From Myxococcales bacterium (lineage in GTDB: Bacteria; Myxococcota_A; Polyangia; Polyangiales; Polyangiaceae), in assembly GCA_016703425.1 (NCBI GenBank), contig JADJCA010000001.1, positions 1-64,000 of the forward strand: DNA of 64,000 bases, in the 5' to 3' direction. A program made the translations under genes and the position numbers. This document shows, piece by piece, positions 18,915 through 28,505 of this stretch. The notes beneath the pieces are model-generated. The model was given only the letters and a program-made list of their open reading frames with translations, did no database searches and was not told the DNA's origin. Every line of letters starts with the position of its first letter. The stretch's first letter is position 1.

Positions 18915-19726
18915 GCTGGCGCCTCAGCGCGCTGCTTCCGCCGTTGCCTGTGAGGAACAAGACGGCCGCCGTCGCCGTTGCAACGACTCCCACCGCGAGG
19001 CCAATGTCCGCGATGAGGTAGCTCTGTTCGACCGGTCGAAGCTGCTGATCGCTGCAGCGGGGCCCGCAAGACGCTGCTCTCGCGTTTTCTTGCGACTTGC
19101 CGACGAGGGCGAACGTCGTGAAGACCCCGAGCCCGAGGACCGCGAAGCCCGAGGCGACGAGCGGCGGCACCAAGCTAGCTCGACGCGCCGTTGGCGGCTC
19201 GGAAGAGCGATCCATCGCCGCTGACTGCGCGGCCCTTGCTGGAGAAGGAATGACCACGTCGAGCCGCGCATTTCGTTCGCCGTCGCGGGAGGACGATGCG
19301 CTTCTCGAGCGCCGGCGCGAAGCTGGCGGTGATCCGGATGACATGCTCTCCGGGGTCGACCGGCACCGAGGTGATGGCGATCGTGGCGGCGGCCGCGTCG
19401 CCGTCGATGGTCACCGTCGCGTCGCGTAGCGTCTGACCGTTTTCATCCTTGGCGACCACGAGCAAGGTCGGCGTGCGGGCTTCAAGGTCGAGGAGCCAGG
19501 GAGAGCACTCGCGTCGCAAAACCGCAGGACAACTGTCCGCGACACAGGTCAAGAACTGCTGTCGCGCCTTGAGCCACTTGCCTTCATGGCGCAGGAGCTG
19601 CCCTGACGCGTGCGCTTCGACGCATGCTTCCTTGGTCGGCGGGTCGGTGTCGGCAGCAGCGACCTGCGTGAGGGCGAGGCATGCGAGTGTCGCGGGCACG
19701 GCCAGGGCGCGGCGAGTCACAGGCAT
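18892..19726 (-). CDS. Kinase-coupled exported protein with membrane segments (frameshifted)
   Basis: The 5' part starts at the ATG at 19724-19726 with a signal peptide (ALAVPATLACLALTQVAAAD), then a Cys-containing helical region (EACVEAHASGQLLRHEGKW, CVADSCPAVLRRECSPW) and a small beta region (TPTLLVVAKDENGQTLRDATVTIDG) like PEGA or Ig-like folds. Near 19287-19291 the frame changes: removing one base from the GGG there gives VLRDGERNARLDVVIP and continues to two hydrophobic helices (SLVPPLVASGFAVLGLGVFTTFAL, AVGVVATATAAVLFL). The restored product is about 277 residues. Its start overlaps the kinase stop by 10 bases, so translation is coupled. Such proteins often accompany membrane Ser/Thr kinases in this group; function unknown. 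Confidence 0.7.
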
Positions 19727-21192
19727 TCCGGTTTGTATCGGCGAACGCCCGTCTGCGGGTCAATGCTGAACGGCACGCTGCAGCCCGGCTTGACGCGTTT
19801 TTGCCGGGGCGCAATCCCCGAGGGGGCACGTGCGGCGCTCGTCGCGGCCATCACCGCGGCCGCGTCCCCCAACACGGCGGCGTCGAGCCGAACTGGGCTT
19901 GCCGCGTCGACGGACGACGACGCGACGGTGAGCGCAAGCGCGGACGGTGGCTGCGCCTCGAGCGTCGCGGCTTCGGCCGGCACGGTCTCAGGGCGCGCGA
20001 GCATGCGCGTGGCAGCGAACGCCCCGGCGCCTGACGTGGCCACCAGGGCAGCGATGACCCATCGTCGCGGCCTTGGCGATGGAGTTGACCCGCTCGGGGC
20101 GGAGACGAGCTCGGCCCGCGCCGCGCTTGCGCCGGGAGCGGCGGCGGGCGTCACCGCGGTGGCGGCGTCGGACAGGCGAAGGATCTCGCTCGTGCGAAGT
20201 GCTGCGCCGCCGATGACCTCGGCGTCTGCGGCCCCGTCGTCCTTGAGCGGGATGCCTTCGAGCTCGGCGATGCGCGCCGCCTGCGCGTTCAAACGCTCCC
20301 CGGCCAGGGTCTTGACCCAATTGGCGACGGCGAGCGGTGACGCGGGTGGAATCGCGGCTTCGAGGGCGTCGGCCATGGCGAGCGCCGAGGCGAAGCGTTC
20401 GCCGGGAGACCTGGCCATGGCCCGAGCGACCAGCGCGTCGAGCGTCGGCGGCAACGTCCGGAGCGTCGAGGGGGCCGCCACCTCGCCCGTGAGCACGTGT
20501 TGGATCACTCCGAGCGCGTCGTCGGAGACGAAGAGTCGTCGGCCCGTGAGGACCTCCCAAAGGACGACCCCGACAGCGTAGACGTCGGCGCGACGATCGA
20601 CCTCGCCTCGGTTGATCTGCTCGGGAGCCATGTACGAGAGCTTCCCCTTGATCTCGCCGCCGCGCGTGGAGTGGACGCGTGAGACCGCCTTGGCGACGCC
20701 GAAGTCGATGACCCGCGTAATGCCGTCGGCCCCGACGATGACGTTCTGCGGAGACACGTCGCGGTGAACGATACCAAGCGCGAGGCCCGTCTCGCTCGTG
20801 GCCTCATGAGCCGCGTGGAGCCCTGCGAGGACGCCATTGATCACCGCCGAGACCACGGGAAGCGGCACCTCGAGTCCTCGTTCGCGGCTGGCCTTCTGCA
20901 GGTGCGAAAGCGACTCGCCGTGCACGAACTCCATGATGATGAAGAGCTCGTCGCCGCGAGACACGACGTCGAGGGTGCTCGCCACGTTGGGATGCCGGAT
21001 GCGCGCCGCGAGGTGAGCCTCGTCGAGGAACATCGACTTGAAGTCAGGGTCGCGGGCCAGGTGCGGATGGAGCCCTTTGACCGCCACGGTCTTGGAGAAG
21101 CCCGCCGCCCCGGCGAGACGCCCGAGGTACACGGACGCCATGCCACCCGAGGCGAGCAGGTCGAACAACGCGTACCGACCGAGGCGCTCCAT
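19717..21192 (-). CDS. Membrane-anchored eukaryotic-type serine/threonine protein kinase
   Basis: 491 residues from the ATG at 21190-21192 (MERLGRYALFDLLASGGMAS), the natural start just before the glycine-rich loop. Kinase residues: Lys39 in TVAVKGLHP, HRD at 143-145 within IVHRDVSPQN, DFG at 163, and MAPEQ for the activation-segment end. Residues ~285-375 are a low-complexity Ala/Pro linker, followed by one transmembrane helix at ~378-396 (WVIAALVATSGAGAFAATRML) and a short outer tail ending RRYKPECL with two Cys, a tail pattern seen in Polyangia kinases. All active-site residues are present. The stop overlaps the next gene's start. Confidence 0.95.
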   Translation of the reverse strand: MERLGRYALFDLLASGGMASVYLGRLAGAAGFSKTVAVKGLHPHLARDPDFKSMFLDEAHLAARIRHPNVASTLDVVSRGDELFIIMEFVHGESLSHLQKASRERGLEVPLPVVSAVINGVLAGLHAAHEATSETGLALGIVHRDVSPQNVIVGADGITRVIDFGVAKAVSRVHSTRGGEIKGKLSYMAPEQINRGEVDRRADVYAVGVVLWEVLTGRRLFVSDDALGVIQHVLTGEVAAPSTLRTLPPTLDALVARAMARSPGERFASALAMADALEAAIPPASPLAVANWVKTLAGERLNAQAARIAELEGIPLKDDGAADAEVIGGAALRTSEILRLSDAATAVTPAAAPGASAARAELVSAPSGSTPSPRPRRWVIAALVATSGAGAFAATRMLARPETVPAEAATLEAQPPSALALTVASSSVDAASPVRLDAAVLGDAAAVMAATSAARAPSGIAPRQKRVKPGCSVPFSIDPQTGVRRYKPECL

Positions 21193-21368
21193 CTCGAGCC
21201 GCGAGTCTACCAGGCCCGCCCGGCTGCGGTCCCACTGGCACATCGGCGAAGCGCCTCGCGCTGCGCAACAAGCTGCCCATTCGCGCACCTTCGGTGTCAC
21301 GATGGCGCTGCGCCCCGCGTGAACCGACCGCACGGGCGCGAGGGTCTGCTTCTTGCGTGCCCGCGCCC

Positions 21369-22901
21369 ATGAGCCTTCACCAAAAGCACCTCCTCTCCGT
21401 GGCTCCGTTCCTGGTGGCCGCCTGCGCCGTCGAGTCGCTCGACCCCGGAGCGCCGGGCGCGCCCGGCGCTGAAGCGGCGGCTGCGGGACGCGCCGACGCG
21501 GCAGCGGATGGCGCGGCCCCCGTCGGCGCGGCGGACGCTGGTGGCGTCGTGATCACCGACGGGGCCAACGCGCCGGGGTCCGATGCGGGACCGGCCACGC
21601 CGTCTTCCGCGACCGCTGCCGGTTCCGGTGTCGCGCCCGGTGTTCCGACCGTCTGCGGAAAGACCTACTACGGCGATCCGCAGACCTATCGGGCTGAACT
21701 CGCGCGGCTAGCGCCTGGCGACGCTCTCGTGCTCGCGCCGGGGACCTATGATCCAGGCGCGAACCCGCCGGGACTGCCCATCTTCGGCCTCCACGGCGCC
21801 CCCGGTTGTCCAACCGTGATCATGGGGGATCCGAACAAGCCAAGGCCTGTCTTCTTGGGCAACGGCAGCTACAACACGATTCGTCTGAACGACGCGAGCC
21901 ATGTCGTCATTCGGCACCTCGAGATCGACGGACGTGACCTCGGGGGCGACGGCGTGAACGCGCAGGGCGTGGCGCACCACATCACGCTCGAAGATCTCTA
22001 CGTCCACGGCGTAGGTAGCGACCAACAGATCGTCGGGATCTCGACCAAAGCGCCGACCTGGAACTTCACCATCCGTGGCTGCGAAGTGAGTGGCGCCGGG
22101 ACCGGCATGTACCTGGGTAACTCCGACGGCACGGACCCGTTCGTGGCGGGACTCCTCGAACACAACTACGTGCACGACACCATCGGCTACAACGTGCAGA
22201 TCAAGCATCAGGTGGCACGCGCCACCGTCGCGGGCATGCCGACCAACCCGAACACCACGGTCCTTCGCCACAACGTCCTCATGAAGGGTGCCAACAGTTC
22301 GACCGGGGGCCTCGCGCGCCCGAACCTCTTGCTGGGTGATGTGCCGCCGTCTGGCGCCGGCAGCAGCGACGACTACCTCGTGTACGGGAACTTCTTCTAT
22401 CGGAACCCGACGGAGAACCTCTTTCAGGCGGAAGGCAACGTCAGCGCCTACCACAACGTATTCTTTAACGACCAGGGCGGTGCGATTCTGATTCAGCCAC
22501 ACAATGGCAAGGTGCGCGACGTGTTCGTCTTCGAGAACACAGTCGTCGTCTCGTCGGGCGGCGTGTCCGTCGCCGGCGGCGCCGCCGGCACCACCCAGCG
22601 GGTCTCGGGCAACGTGGTCTACGGCGGAAGCCTCGCGGGGCCGAACGCGAGCGACAACGTCGTAGGCTCGGTCGCTGCGGCGGCGGCTGCGCTGAACGCG
22701 CCGACGGGGGCGCTCGGCACGCTCGACCTTTCGCCGAAGGCGGGCGCGCTGGGCGGCGCGCCGCTCGCGGCTTCGGCGCGAAAGGGCCTCGACGCCGACT
22801 TGGACTTCAACGGCATCGGCCACGGACACACCGTGCGCGGCGCCTACGGGGCGCAAGGCAAGAACCCCGGCTGGGTCCTTGGCGCGTCGCGCAAGCCCTG
22901 A
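21369..22901 (+). CDS. Right-handed parallel beta-helix lipoprotein
   Basis: 510 residues from the ATG at 21369, chosen for its signal peptide SVAPFLVAAC with a lipobox Cys. An Ala/Gly/Asp linker precedes the mature domain, which starts near VCGKTYYGDPQTYRAEL. Repeated coils follow: HVVIRHLEIDGRDLGGDGVNAQG, HITLEDLYVHGVGS, FTIRGCEVSGAGTGMYLGNS, LLEHNYVHDTIGYNVQIKHQ, YLVYGNFFYRNPTENLFQAEG, DVFVFENTVVVS. This is the PbH1/pectate-lyase-like architecture used by polysaccharide lyases, epimerases and glycan-binding proteins. No catalytic residues can be assigned with confidence. It converges with the propeller gene, with a terminator hairpin between them. Confidence 0.85.
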   Translation: MSLHQKHLLSVAPFLVAACAVESLDPGAPGAPGAEAAAAGRADAAADGAAPVGAADAGGVVITDGANAPGSDAGPATPSSATAAGSGVAPGVPTVCGKTYYGDPQTYRAELARLAPGDALVLAPGTYDPGANPPGLPIFGLHGAPGCPTVIMGDPNKPRPVFLGNGSYNTIRLNDASHVVIRHLEIDGRDLGGDGVNAQGVAHHITLEDLYVHGVGSDQQIVGISTKAPTWNFTIRGCEVSGAGTGMYLGNSDGTDPFVAGLLEHNYVHDTIGYNVQIKHQVARATVAGMPTNPNTTVLRHNVLMKGANSSTGGLARPNLLLGDVPPSGAGSSDDYLVYGNFFYRNPTENLFQAEGNVSAYHNVFFNDQGGAILIQPHNGKVRDVFVFENTVVVSSGGVSVAGGAAGTTQRVSGNVVYGGSLAGPNASDNVVGSVAAAAAALNAPTGALGTLDLSPKAGALGGAPLAASARKGLDADLDFNGIGHGHTVRGAYGAQGKNPGWVLGASRKP

Positions 22902-22933
22902 GTCTGCGTTGATGGATGCAGATGGACAAAGGA

Positions 22934-22968
22934 AAGGGGCGGCGGGCCGTCGGCGCCGGCCGCCCCTT
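22934..22968. terminator. Bidirectional hairpin terminator between convergent genes
   Basis: AAGGGGCGGC and GCCGCCCCTT form a perfect 10-base stem. On the - strand it is followed by TCCTTTG, giving a T-rich tail for the propeller gene; on the + strand it lies 33 bases past the stop of the beta-helix gene. Confidence 0.7.
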
Positions 22969-23000
22969 AAGGCTAAGCGATGGACCTTGGCGGTGCGGGT

Positions 23001-24391
23001 CTACTGAGTCGCGAGAAAGTACAGCGGGCTCGAACCCAGCGGTTGGTACGCGTAGCCGCCGAGCTTGGGGATGTACTGAAACAGCGTGTGCACACCGGCG
23101 TCTTCTGAGCCGAGGCTGTGCGGGCTCGGTGGCGCACTGCCGCTCGTGACCAGGGGCGTCGCGACAAACGTCGCGGCGTCGACGAAGACGACCTCGGCGC
23201 CCTGTTTGGACTTGAAGACCAGCGCGTCGGCGCAGTGATCGTAGAAGACCATGCCTTGATTCGCGCGCCGTTTGGCCGACGCCACGGCGGCGCCGGCTCC
23301 CGTGAGCGTCACCCGCGACCAAGCCTTCGTTGCGATGTTGTAGGCGCGAATCTGTGGCCCCGGCGCGTCGTTGTCAGACATGAAGTAGAGAATGTTGCGC
23401 TTCGAATCGACGACGGCCGGCGCGTAGTCGGTGTCGTAGAAGGTCCCGCTCCCGATGGAGCTTGCGCCGAGGTCGCTGACTGTATCGGTCGCCTGGTTCC
23501 ATCGGTAGAGATGCGCGTCGGTCTGCATCTGGTAGACGTCGCCGGTGAGCGCGTGTTTCGCCGTCGGCATTTCGACGCCGCCGTTCGTTCCCATCGTGGG
23601 GCGCGTGCCCTTGAGTCCCCAGTCCTTCTTCGCCGGGTCCCATAGGTCCACGTACGTCGTGCCGCCGGCGCCGTTGCCCCAGGTCGCTCCCGTGGGAAAG
23701 CGAAAGAGTTGTCCCCGCGGCTCGACGAACCACAGGCTGTAATAGGTGTGGGCCGGCGAGGGGCGGCCGTCGGAGAAGTACTCCTCGTTGTACGTGTACG
23801 TCGACGCAGGCGACGGTTGCGACAAGAGAGACCACACGGGCGCCGCGGCGTTGAGATCCAGGGTGTAGACTTCGTTGCCCGCGTAGTCCGCGTGGCCGCC
23901 GACGCCGCCTAGCCAGAGGTGGCTCTTCTCTGTGTCGGCGGCGATACCGTTCCACGCATCGATGCGGTGCACCGGGTTGCCGGTAGGGGCGGGGCTCGGC
24001 GTGACCTTCGAGAGGTCCGCGCTCGAGAGCACCTTCCACGCGCCGACGACCATTGGCGCACGCCAGGCGGGAAGCCCAGCTTTCGCGATGCAAGTTGGGG
24101 GCGCGAGCGGCGGCCCGCCGGCGCTGCCACCGTCGGTCTTTGGTTTGCCCCCATCTTGACCACCGACACCGGGGGCAGCGCCGCCGTCGCTGGGACCAAC
24201 CGTGCCGCCCGATGCGTCGCTCGACGGGCCGCCTGCGCCACCGGGGCCGCCGGCGTCGTGCCTCGCAGTCGCGTCGCTCTCGTTGGGACTCTCCGGCGCG
24301 AGTGCGCCGGCGCGAGCGTCTCAGCGGTGCACGCGCCGCTGGCTCCGGTGACGATGATGGCTGTGGCGAGACCGTTCAAGTGAGTTCGCAT
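23001..24391 (-). CDS. Kelch-like beta-propeller lipoprotein (frameshifted near N-terminus)
   Basis: Reading from the ATG at 24389-24391 gives a signal peptide, LATAIIVTGASGAC, with a lipobox-like Cys. Near 24300 the frame changes: the next frame reads PESPNESDATARHDAGG and a Gly/Asp linker, then ends in the main domain (23001-24053, about 345 codons). That domain has kelch/propeller-type strands such as SHLWLGGVGGHADYAGNEVYTLD, YYSLWFVEPRGQLFRFP, GDVYQMQTDAHLYRWN and RNILYFMSDNDAPG. One base appears to be missing near 24300. The mature protein should sit on the cell envelope. Its neighbours suggest a glycan-related role, but no enzymatic motif is visible. Confidence 0.72.
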
Positions 24392-24437
24392 GATCGCTCC
24401 TCGGTGCGGGGCAGTGGTTCGCGCGCTCTCTACCTCG

Positions 24438-26568
24438 TCACTTCGGCAAGCCGATGTAGCTCGTGCCGCACGCGACCTGCGCGAAGAACATGACGGTGTC
24501 CTCGTCGGCCGCCTTGACGCCGCCGTTGTAGAGATTGAGGAGCAAGCCCATGTCGCCCATTTGGCGGAAGGGAACGAGCTTGCCTTGCGCGATGGGCGTC
24601 TCCCCGACGTAGTCGAGCTTGCCGTCGCGGTACTTCCAGTTGGTGTGCCGCGCCGCGAGTCGACCGTCGATGTACACCTCCATGACGCCATCGGCGGGGC
24701 TCGAGCCGACGGGGCCCGAAAGCGTTGTACGTGTTGAGCTTCTTTCGAACCTCGACCCAGTACCAACGGTTCGGATAGAAGGCGGCGCCGAGGCCGTCGC
24801 CAGCCCCGAAGGGCATGTCGTATTTGATCATGTCCCACGAGTGGACGTAGGGCTGAACGCCCATGAGCCCGACGTCGCTCGGGTGCACACGAAATCCAAG
24901 GCGATTGGTGTGGCCGAGGTTGTCGCCGCCCACGTTGTTGTTGCCGCCAAAGAAGGTCCAGTGGTGCGTGCCGAGTCCCCACTTGCCCTCGCGAATGGCG
25001 TAGGTCGCTGTCGCGCCGCCCTCCGTCCGAAACGCCTTGGTGTTCGCGAGCGCCTTCGGCGTCACGGCGAAGCGCACGCGGAAGCGCACGTAGGTCTCGT
25101 CGAGCAGACCCGCCACGGCTTTCGGGAACAGCGCCCACAGGTCGGAGCCCGTGGAGCCGCCATAACCTACCGATGCGCCGTCGGCGCCGTTGTCGCGGGG
25201 GATGACGATGCGCATCGCGCCGAGTCCCGGCGAGGAGGGGGCGAAGCCGTCGCCGCTGTGTGTCGACGGGACGACGGAGATGGTGTTGCCGGTGTTCTGC
25301 TTGAGGAACCACTTGTGCGTTCCTGCGATGGGCGTGCCGTTGAAGGCCGTCGGCAGCTTCGCTGGGTTCGCGGCGCCCGTCCCGAAGAGCTCGGGGTCCC
25401 AGTTGCTGAGGTCCCAGACGTTGAGGTAGGGCGCGTTGAGGATGTAGTCCGCAAGTGTCGTCCCATCCTCGTAGCGCTGCGCGAAGAGGATCGAGGGGTC
25501 GCCCTTGAGGCCGAGGTCGTTCGGATAGTTTGCCGCCACGCCGAGCGTCACGGGCGAGTTGTTGGCCGGCGGGTTCGCGAGGTAACCCTTGATGGTCGAA
25601 GCGCTCGCCGTGTGGCGTGTGACCGTGACCGTGAGCGTCGCGGCCTTGACGGGCTTGGTTGGCATTTCGAACTCGAGCGCGACGGACTCGTCGATGGGTG
25701 CTTCCTTGCTGCCGATGCGCGTATACGCGGTGCCGGGCACGAGCTGAACGCAGGCGCGCGCCGGAAGAACCGCGGTCGTGCCGTCGCCGTAGGTCACGTT
25801 GATGCGAGGCGCCGTCGCCGCTGAGTGACGGTGCGTGGCCAGCGCCCGCCCGCCACCGGTCACCTTGACGATGTAAGCGTTCCACTTGCCGCGAGCGAAC
25901 GCGGCCTGAGCGCCCTCGGTGAGCGGCACCGTATACGCGGCCTGGCCGCTGGCGACGGCGTTCGCGGCGATCTCGAAGTGCGCGGCCGGACCCTGCGCCA
26001 CGCCGCTCTTGTCGAGCCAGTCCCCGCCGGGATGCGCCCAGCGCCAATCCGCGGACTGCTCTACGTTCGTGTAGGAAGGCCCCACCGTCGCCACTTCGTA
26101 GCTCGCCGCGGGCGCCGGCGTGCTGGCCTTGGGTGGAACCTCGGTCAGGTTGCCCGCCACCTGAGTCGGCGTGGTCGAGTTCAGGTCAACGAACAGCGAT
26201 GGATGCGTGCTGCGGTAGGCCTCGGCTGCGGTCGGTGGCGCGGGGATGGTGCCGGTGCCAGGCGAGCCGGGAGTTCCCGGTCCAGGGGGCGGCGTCGTCC
26301 CCGGGGCCCCGGGCGTTCCGGACGCGCCGTCTGAACCTGCAACCGAGGCGTCAGTCTGAAGGGGCGGGCCGCCGTGCTCTGTGGCGCCGGGTCCGGCGGT
26401 GCTCGGCGCGAGCTCGCCCAACGACTCCTCCCCGCAAGCGCATGCCATGGCGCTGAGCACGACGATGAAGGAGAGCGAGTCGGCGCGTCGGTGTCGCGAC
26501 GTTCGTCCGTTCGGTGCGACCGTGGCACGCTGGGACGCGGCGCGGGTGGGCGAGCTGGTGGGGGCCAT
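24438..26568 (-). CDS. Polysaccharide-lyase-like lipoprotein with concanavalin-type C-terminal domain (frameshifted)
   Basis: The ATG at 26566-26568 leads to a hydrophobic stretch SLSFIVVLSAMACAC (lipobox-like) and then a long Pro/Gly-rich linker (residues ~60-105). The middle part has beta-rich segments (KWNAYIVKVTGGGRALATH, ATLTVTVTRHTASAS). The C-terminal ~250 residues include LDETYVRFRVRFAVTPK, HHWTFFGGNNNVGGDNLG, NRWYWVEVRKKLNTYNAFGP and, after one extra base in the GGGG at 24711-24714, MEVYIDGRLAARHTNWKYRD and LLNLYNGG. That order resembles polysaccharide lyase family 14 or related concanavalin A-like domains. Family assignment is by pattern only. It could bind or cut an anionic polysaccharide. 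Divergent from the pentein gene. Confidence 0.7.
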
Positions 26569-26924
26569 GGGGGCCTGCCGTGCACGAGGGGTGCCCAGCA
26601 CGGCCAGAGAGAAATGCGCAGGAAACGAGGGTGGTCGCGGCGATCTGCGCGAGGCCCTGCGCAGGTTCTCGCGCAACCCTTCGCGCCTTTGCGCAAGCGC
26701 GCGTGCATGCACCGAGCATGGTTGCGCATCGGCCGCACCGGTGTGGACACGGCGCCAACGGCCGCTTGAGCAGGCGCGACAATTCCGTGCGCGTTTCGCC
26801 CGATCGCGCTTGGCGTGGAACCTGCTGCACCTCCGGCGTGAACGCGACACCGTGGCTGCGTGCGCCTGCCACACCGGAACCGTCGGGGAGTTGCTCCACC
26901 TGTTCGGGGCCGCCTTCGAGCGGG
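26569..26924. other. Non-coding divergent region (356 bases)
   Basis: This lies between the start of the lyase-like gene and the chosen GTG start of the pentein gene. It must hold promoters for both. The only marks I see are repeated GCGC-containing words and a TTGCGCAA palindrome at 26689-26696. Frames are open across it in several directions, but none has protein-like sequence. Confidence 0.4.
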
Positions 26925-28479
26925 GTGGGTCGTCCCGACGAGCGTCAGTTCGTGGGCCCTCGGATCGCCGAGATCCACGACAAGAGCTGTCCTCACTGCG
27001 GTGGCATGCGCTCGGTCCGCGTGGCGAATACGGTCCCGGTCGTCTTCGCCGCAGCGGACGCTGCCGAGCGCGCGCGGCGCGCCCGCGAGGCGACGCTCCA
27101 GCGCTTCAGGGAAGCCAACACGCCGATCCGTTCCGGCGAACTCCCCGCGCTGTCGCCAACGATGCCCGAGGACGGCTCCATGCGCACGCGGACATGGCGA
27201 ATGGCCCTTTAACCCAGACAACCCGACGGACCTCACGTTGCTGCGCTCGGCCATCGAGATCGGTCGTCGCGAAGGGTTTGAAGTCGTCGCCGAGGTCCCT
27301 GAAGGAGGCATGAGCACGCTCGCCGAGGTCCTTGCGCCTGATGAGCGAGCGTCTCTCTCGGTTGTGCAGCGGACGGCGACCTCGCCGTGGACCGAGGACG
27401 ACCGCGAGTACGGCGTGGACGGTGACGTTCGCATCCCGGCCCGGTGGGGCGCACCGAGCCGCCAGGAAACGCTGAACGAGGTGCGTACCCTCCAGCAGCG
27501 CGCTCGCACGGAGCGCGGCGTCTACGGCAACTTTGGGGTCCAGAGCATGGTCGCCTACCTGGGCGCGCGCGACGCGGTGGAGGGCTCGATCGCGACGGAG
27601 CAGCCGCTCCGCGAGAACCTCAGCTACGCGGAAGGCGGCAACGTGCTCCGTGGTGCGAACGCCGCCGGCGATCCCTACGCCATCGTGGGGCAGGACACCG
27701 TCGAGCTGACGCGCGCTGTGCTCGCGCGAGACCTTGGGAGGCCCGTCTCCGCGACCGAAGCGGAGGAAGCCATCGCGCACGATCTCGGTGTGGCGCCAAC
27801 GCTTCTGTATCCCGTCGAGCAGCCGGGCGACTTCCACCTCGACATGGCCATGTTGCCACTTGGCGGCGGTCAGATTGTCGTGAACGACGCCCGCGAAGCC
27901 GCAGCGCTGCAAGCCCACTGGCTGCGTGAGGACGCTGGCATGCTCCACGGCGGGTACGCGACCGGCCTTGAGGCGAGGATCGCGCGGTTGAAACGCACCG
28001 CGAACGAGCGTGCGATCTACGAGGATCAGGTGGCCGACGCGCTGCGCGCGCAGGGCTTCGAGGTGCACCGAATGGCCGGGGTCTTCCCGTCCACCGCGCC
28101 GGGACGCTCGCTGCCCATGAACTTCTTCAACACGGAAGCTGGTGTCGGCGCCGATGACCAGTCGTTTTTGGTGATGATGGGCGGGGACGCCAGGGCCCAA
28201 GCCTACGTGCAAGGCCGCCTCAAGGAGATCCCGTCGTCGGGCATCGACCGCGTCTACTTCTTGCCCGCTGACGTCAACGCAAACCTCCTCAACGAGGGCG
28301 GCCTGAACTGCCGGGTGAAGGCCATCGGTGAGCCCCTTTCTGCCGCAGAAGTTCGCGCGCGCCGTTCGCGGCGCGGTCGGCCCGCCGTGAGCAACCTGAA
28401 CTGCCCATCGTGCTTCGCCCCGCTCATCGCCGCCCCTTTCTGCCGCATCGCCGCCGGAAGTCGTGCCGGTGCCGCCTGA
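26925..28479 (+). CDS. Pentein-superfamily (guanidino-modifying, deiminase-like) protein, frameshifted
   Basis: The best start is the GTG at 26925, giving VGRPDERQFVGPRIAEIHDK and a CPHCGG zinc-knuckle-like motif. Near 27190 the frame changes by one base and continues WPFNPDNPTDLTLLRSAIEIGR to the stop. The C-terminal half has the ordered signatures of arginine deiminase, amidinotransferase and peptidylarginine deiminase folds: EGGNVLRG at 27631, FHLDMAMLPLGGG with His at 27835-27837, and NEGGLNC with the candidate catalytic Cys at 28309-28311. The enzyme should act on a guanidino group through a Cys-linked intermediate. The substrate may be free arginine, agmatine or protein arginine. A 16-base direct repeat lies near its 3' end. 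No signal peptide is seen. Confidence 0.65.
28332..28447. repeat. 16-base direct repeat, 100 bases apart
   Basis: GCCCCTTTCTGCCGCA occurs at 28332-28347 and again at 28432-28447, inside and at the very end of the pentein gene. The second copy encodes APFCR, just before the stop. The tail beyond the first copy, Arg-rich then Cys-containing, does not look like conserved pentein sequence, so the repeat may mark a local duplication or rearrangement. Confidence 0.6.
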
Positions 28480-28505
28480 GCCCTAAGCGTCGCCCGGTGG
28501 TGCGC

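Noticed and set aside
23020..23060. tRNA-like GGTTCGAA-type sequence
   Set aside because: It lies inside the propeller coding region and no acceptor stem or anticodon arm can be drawn.
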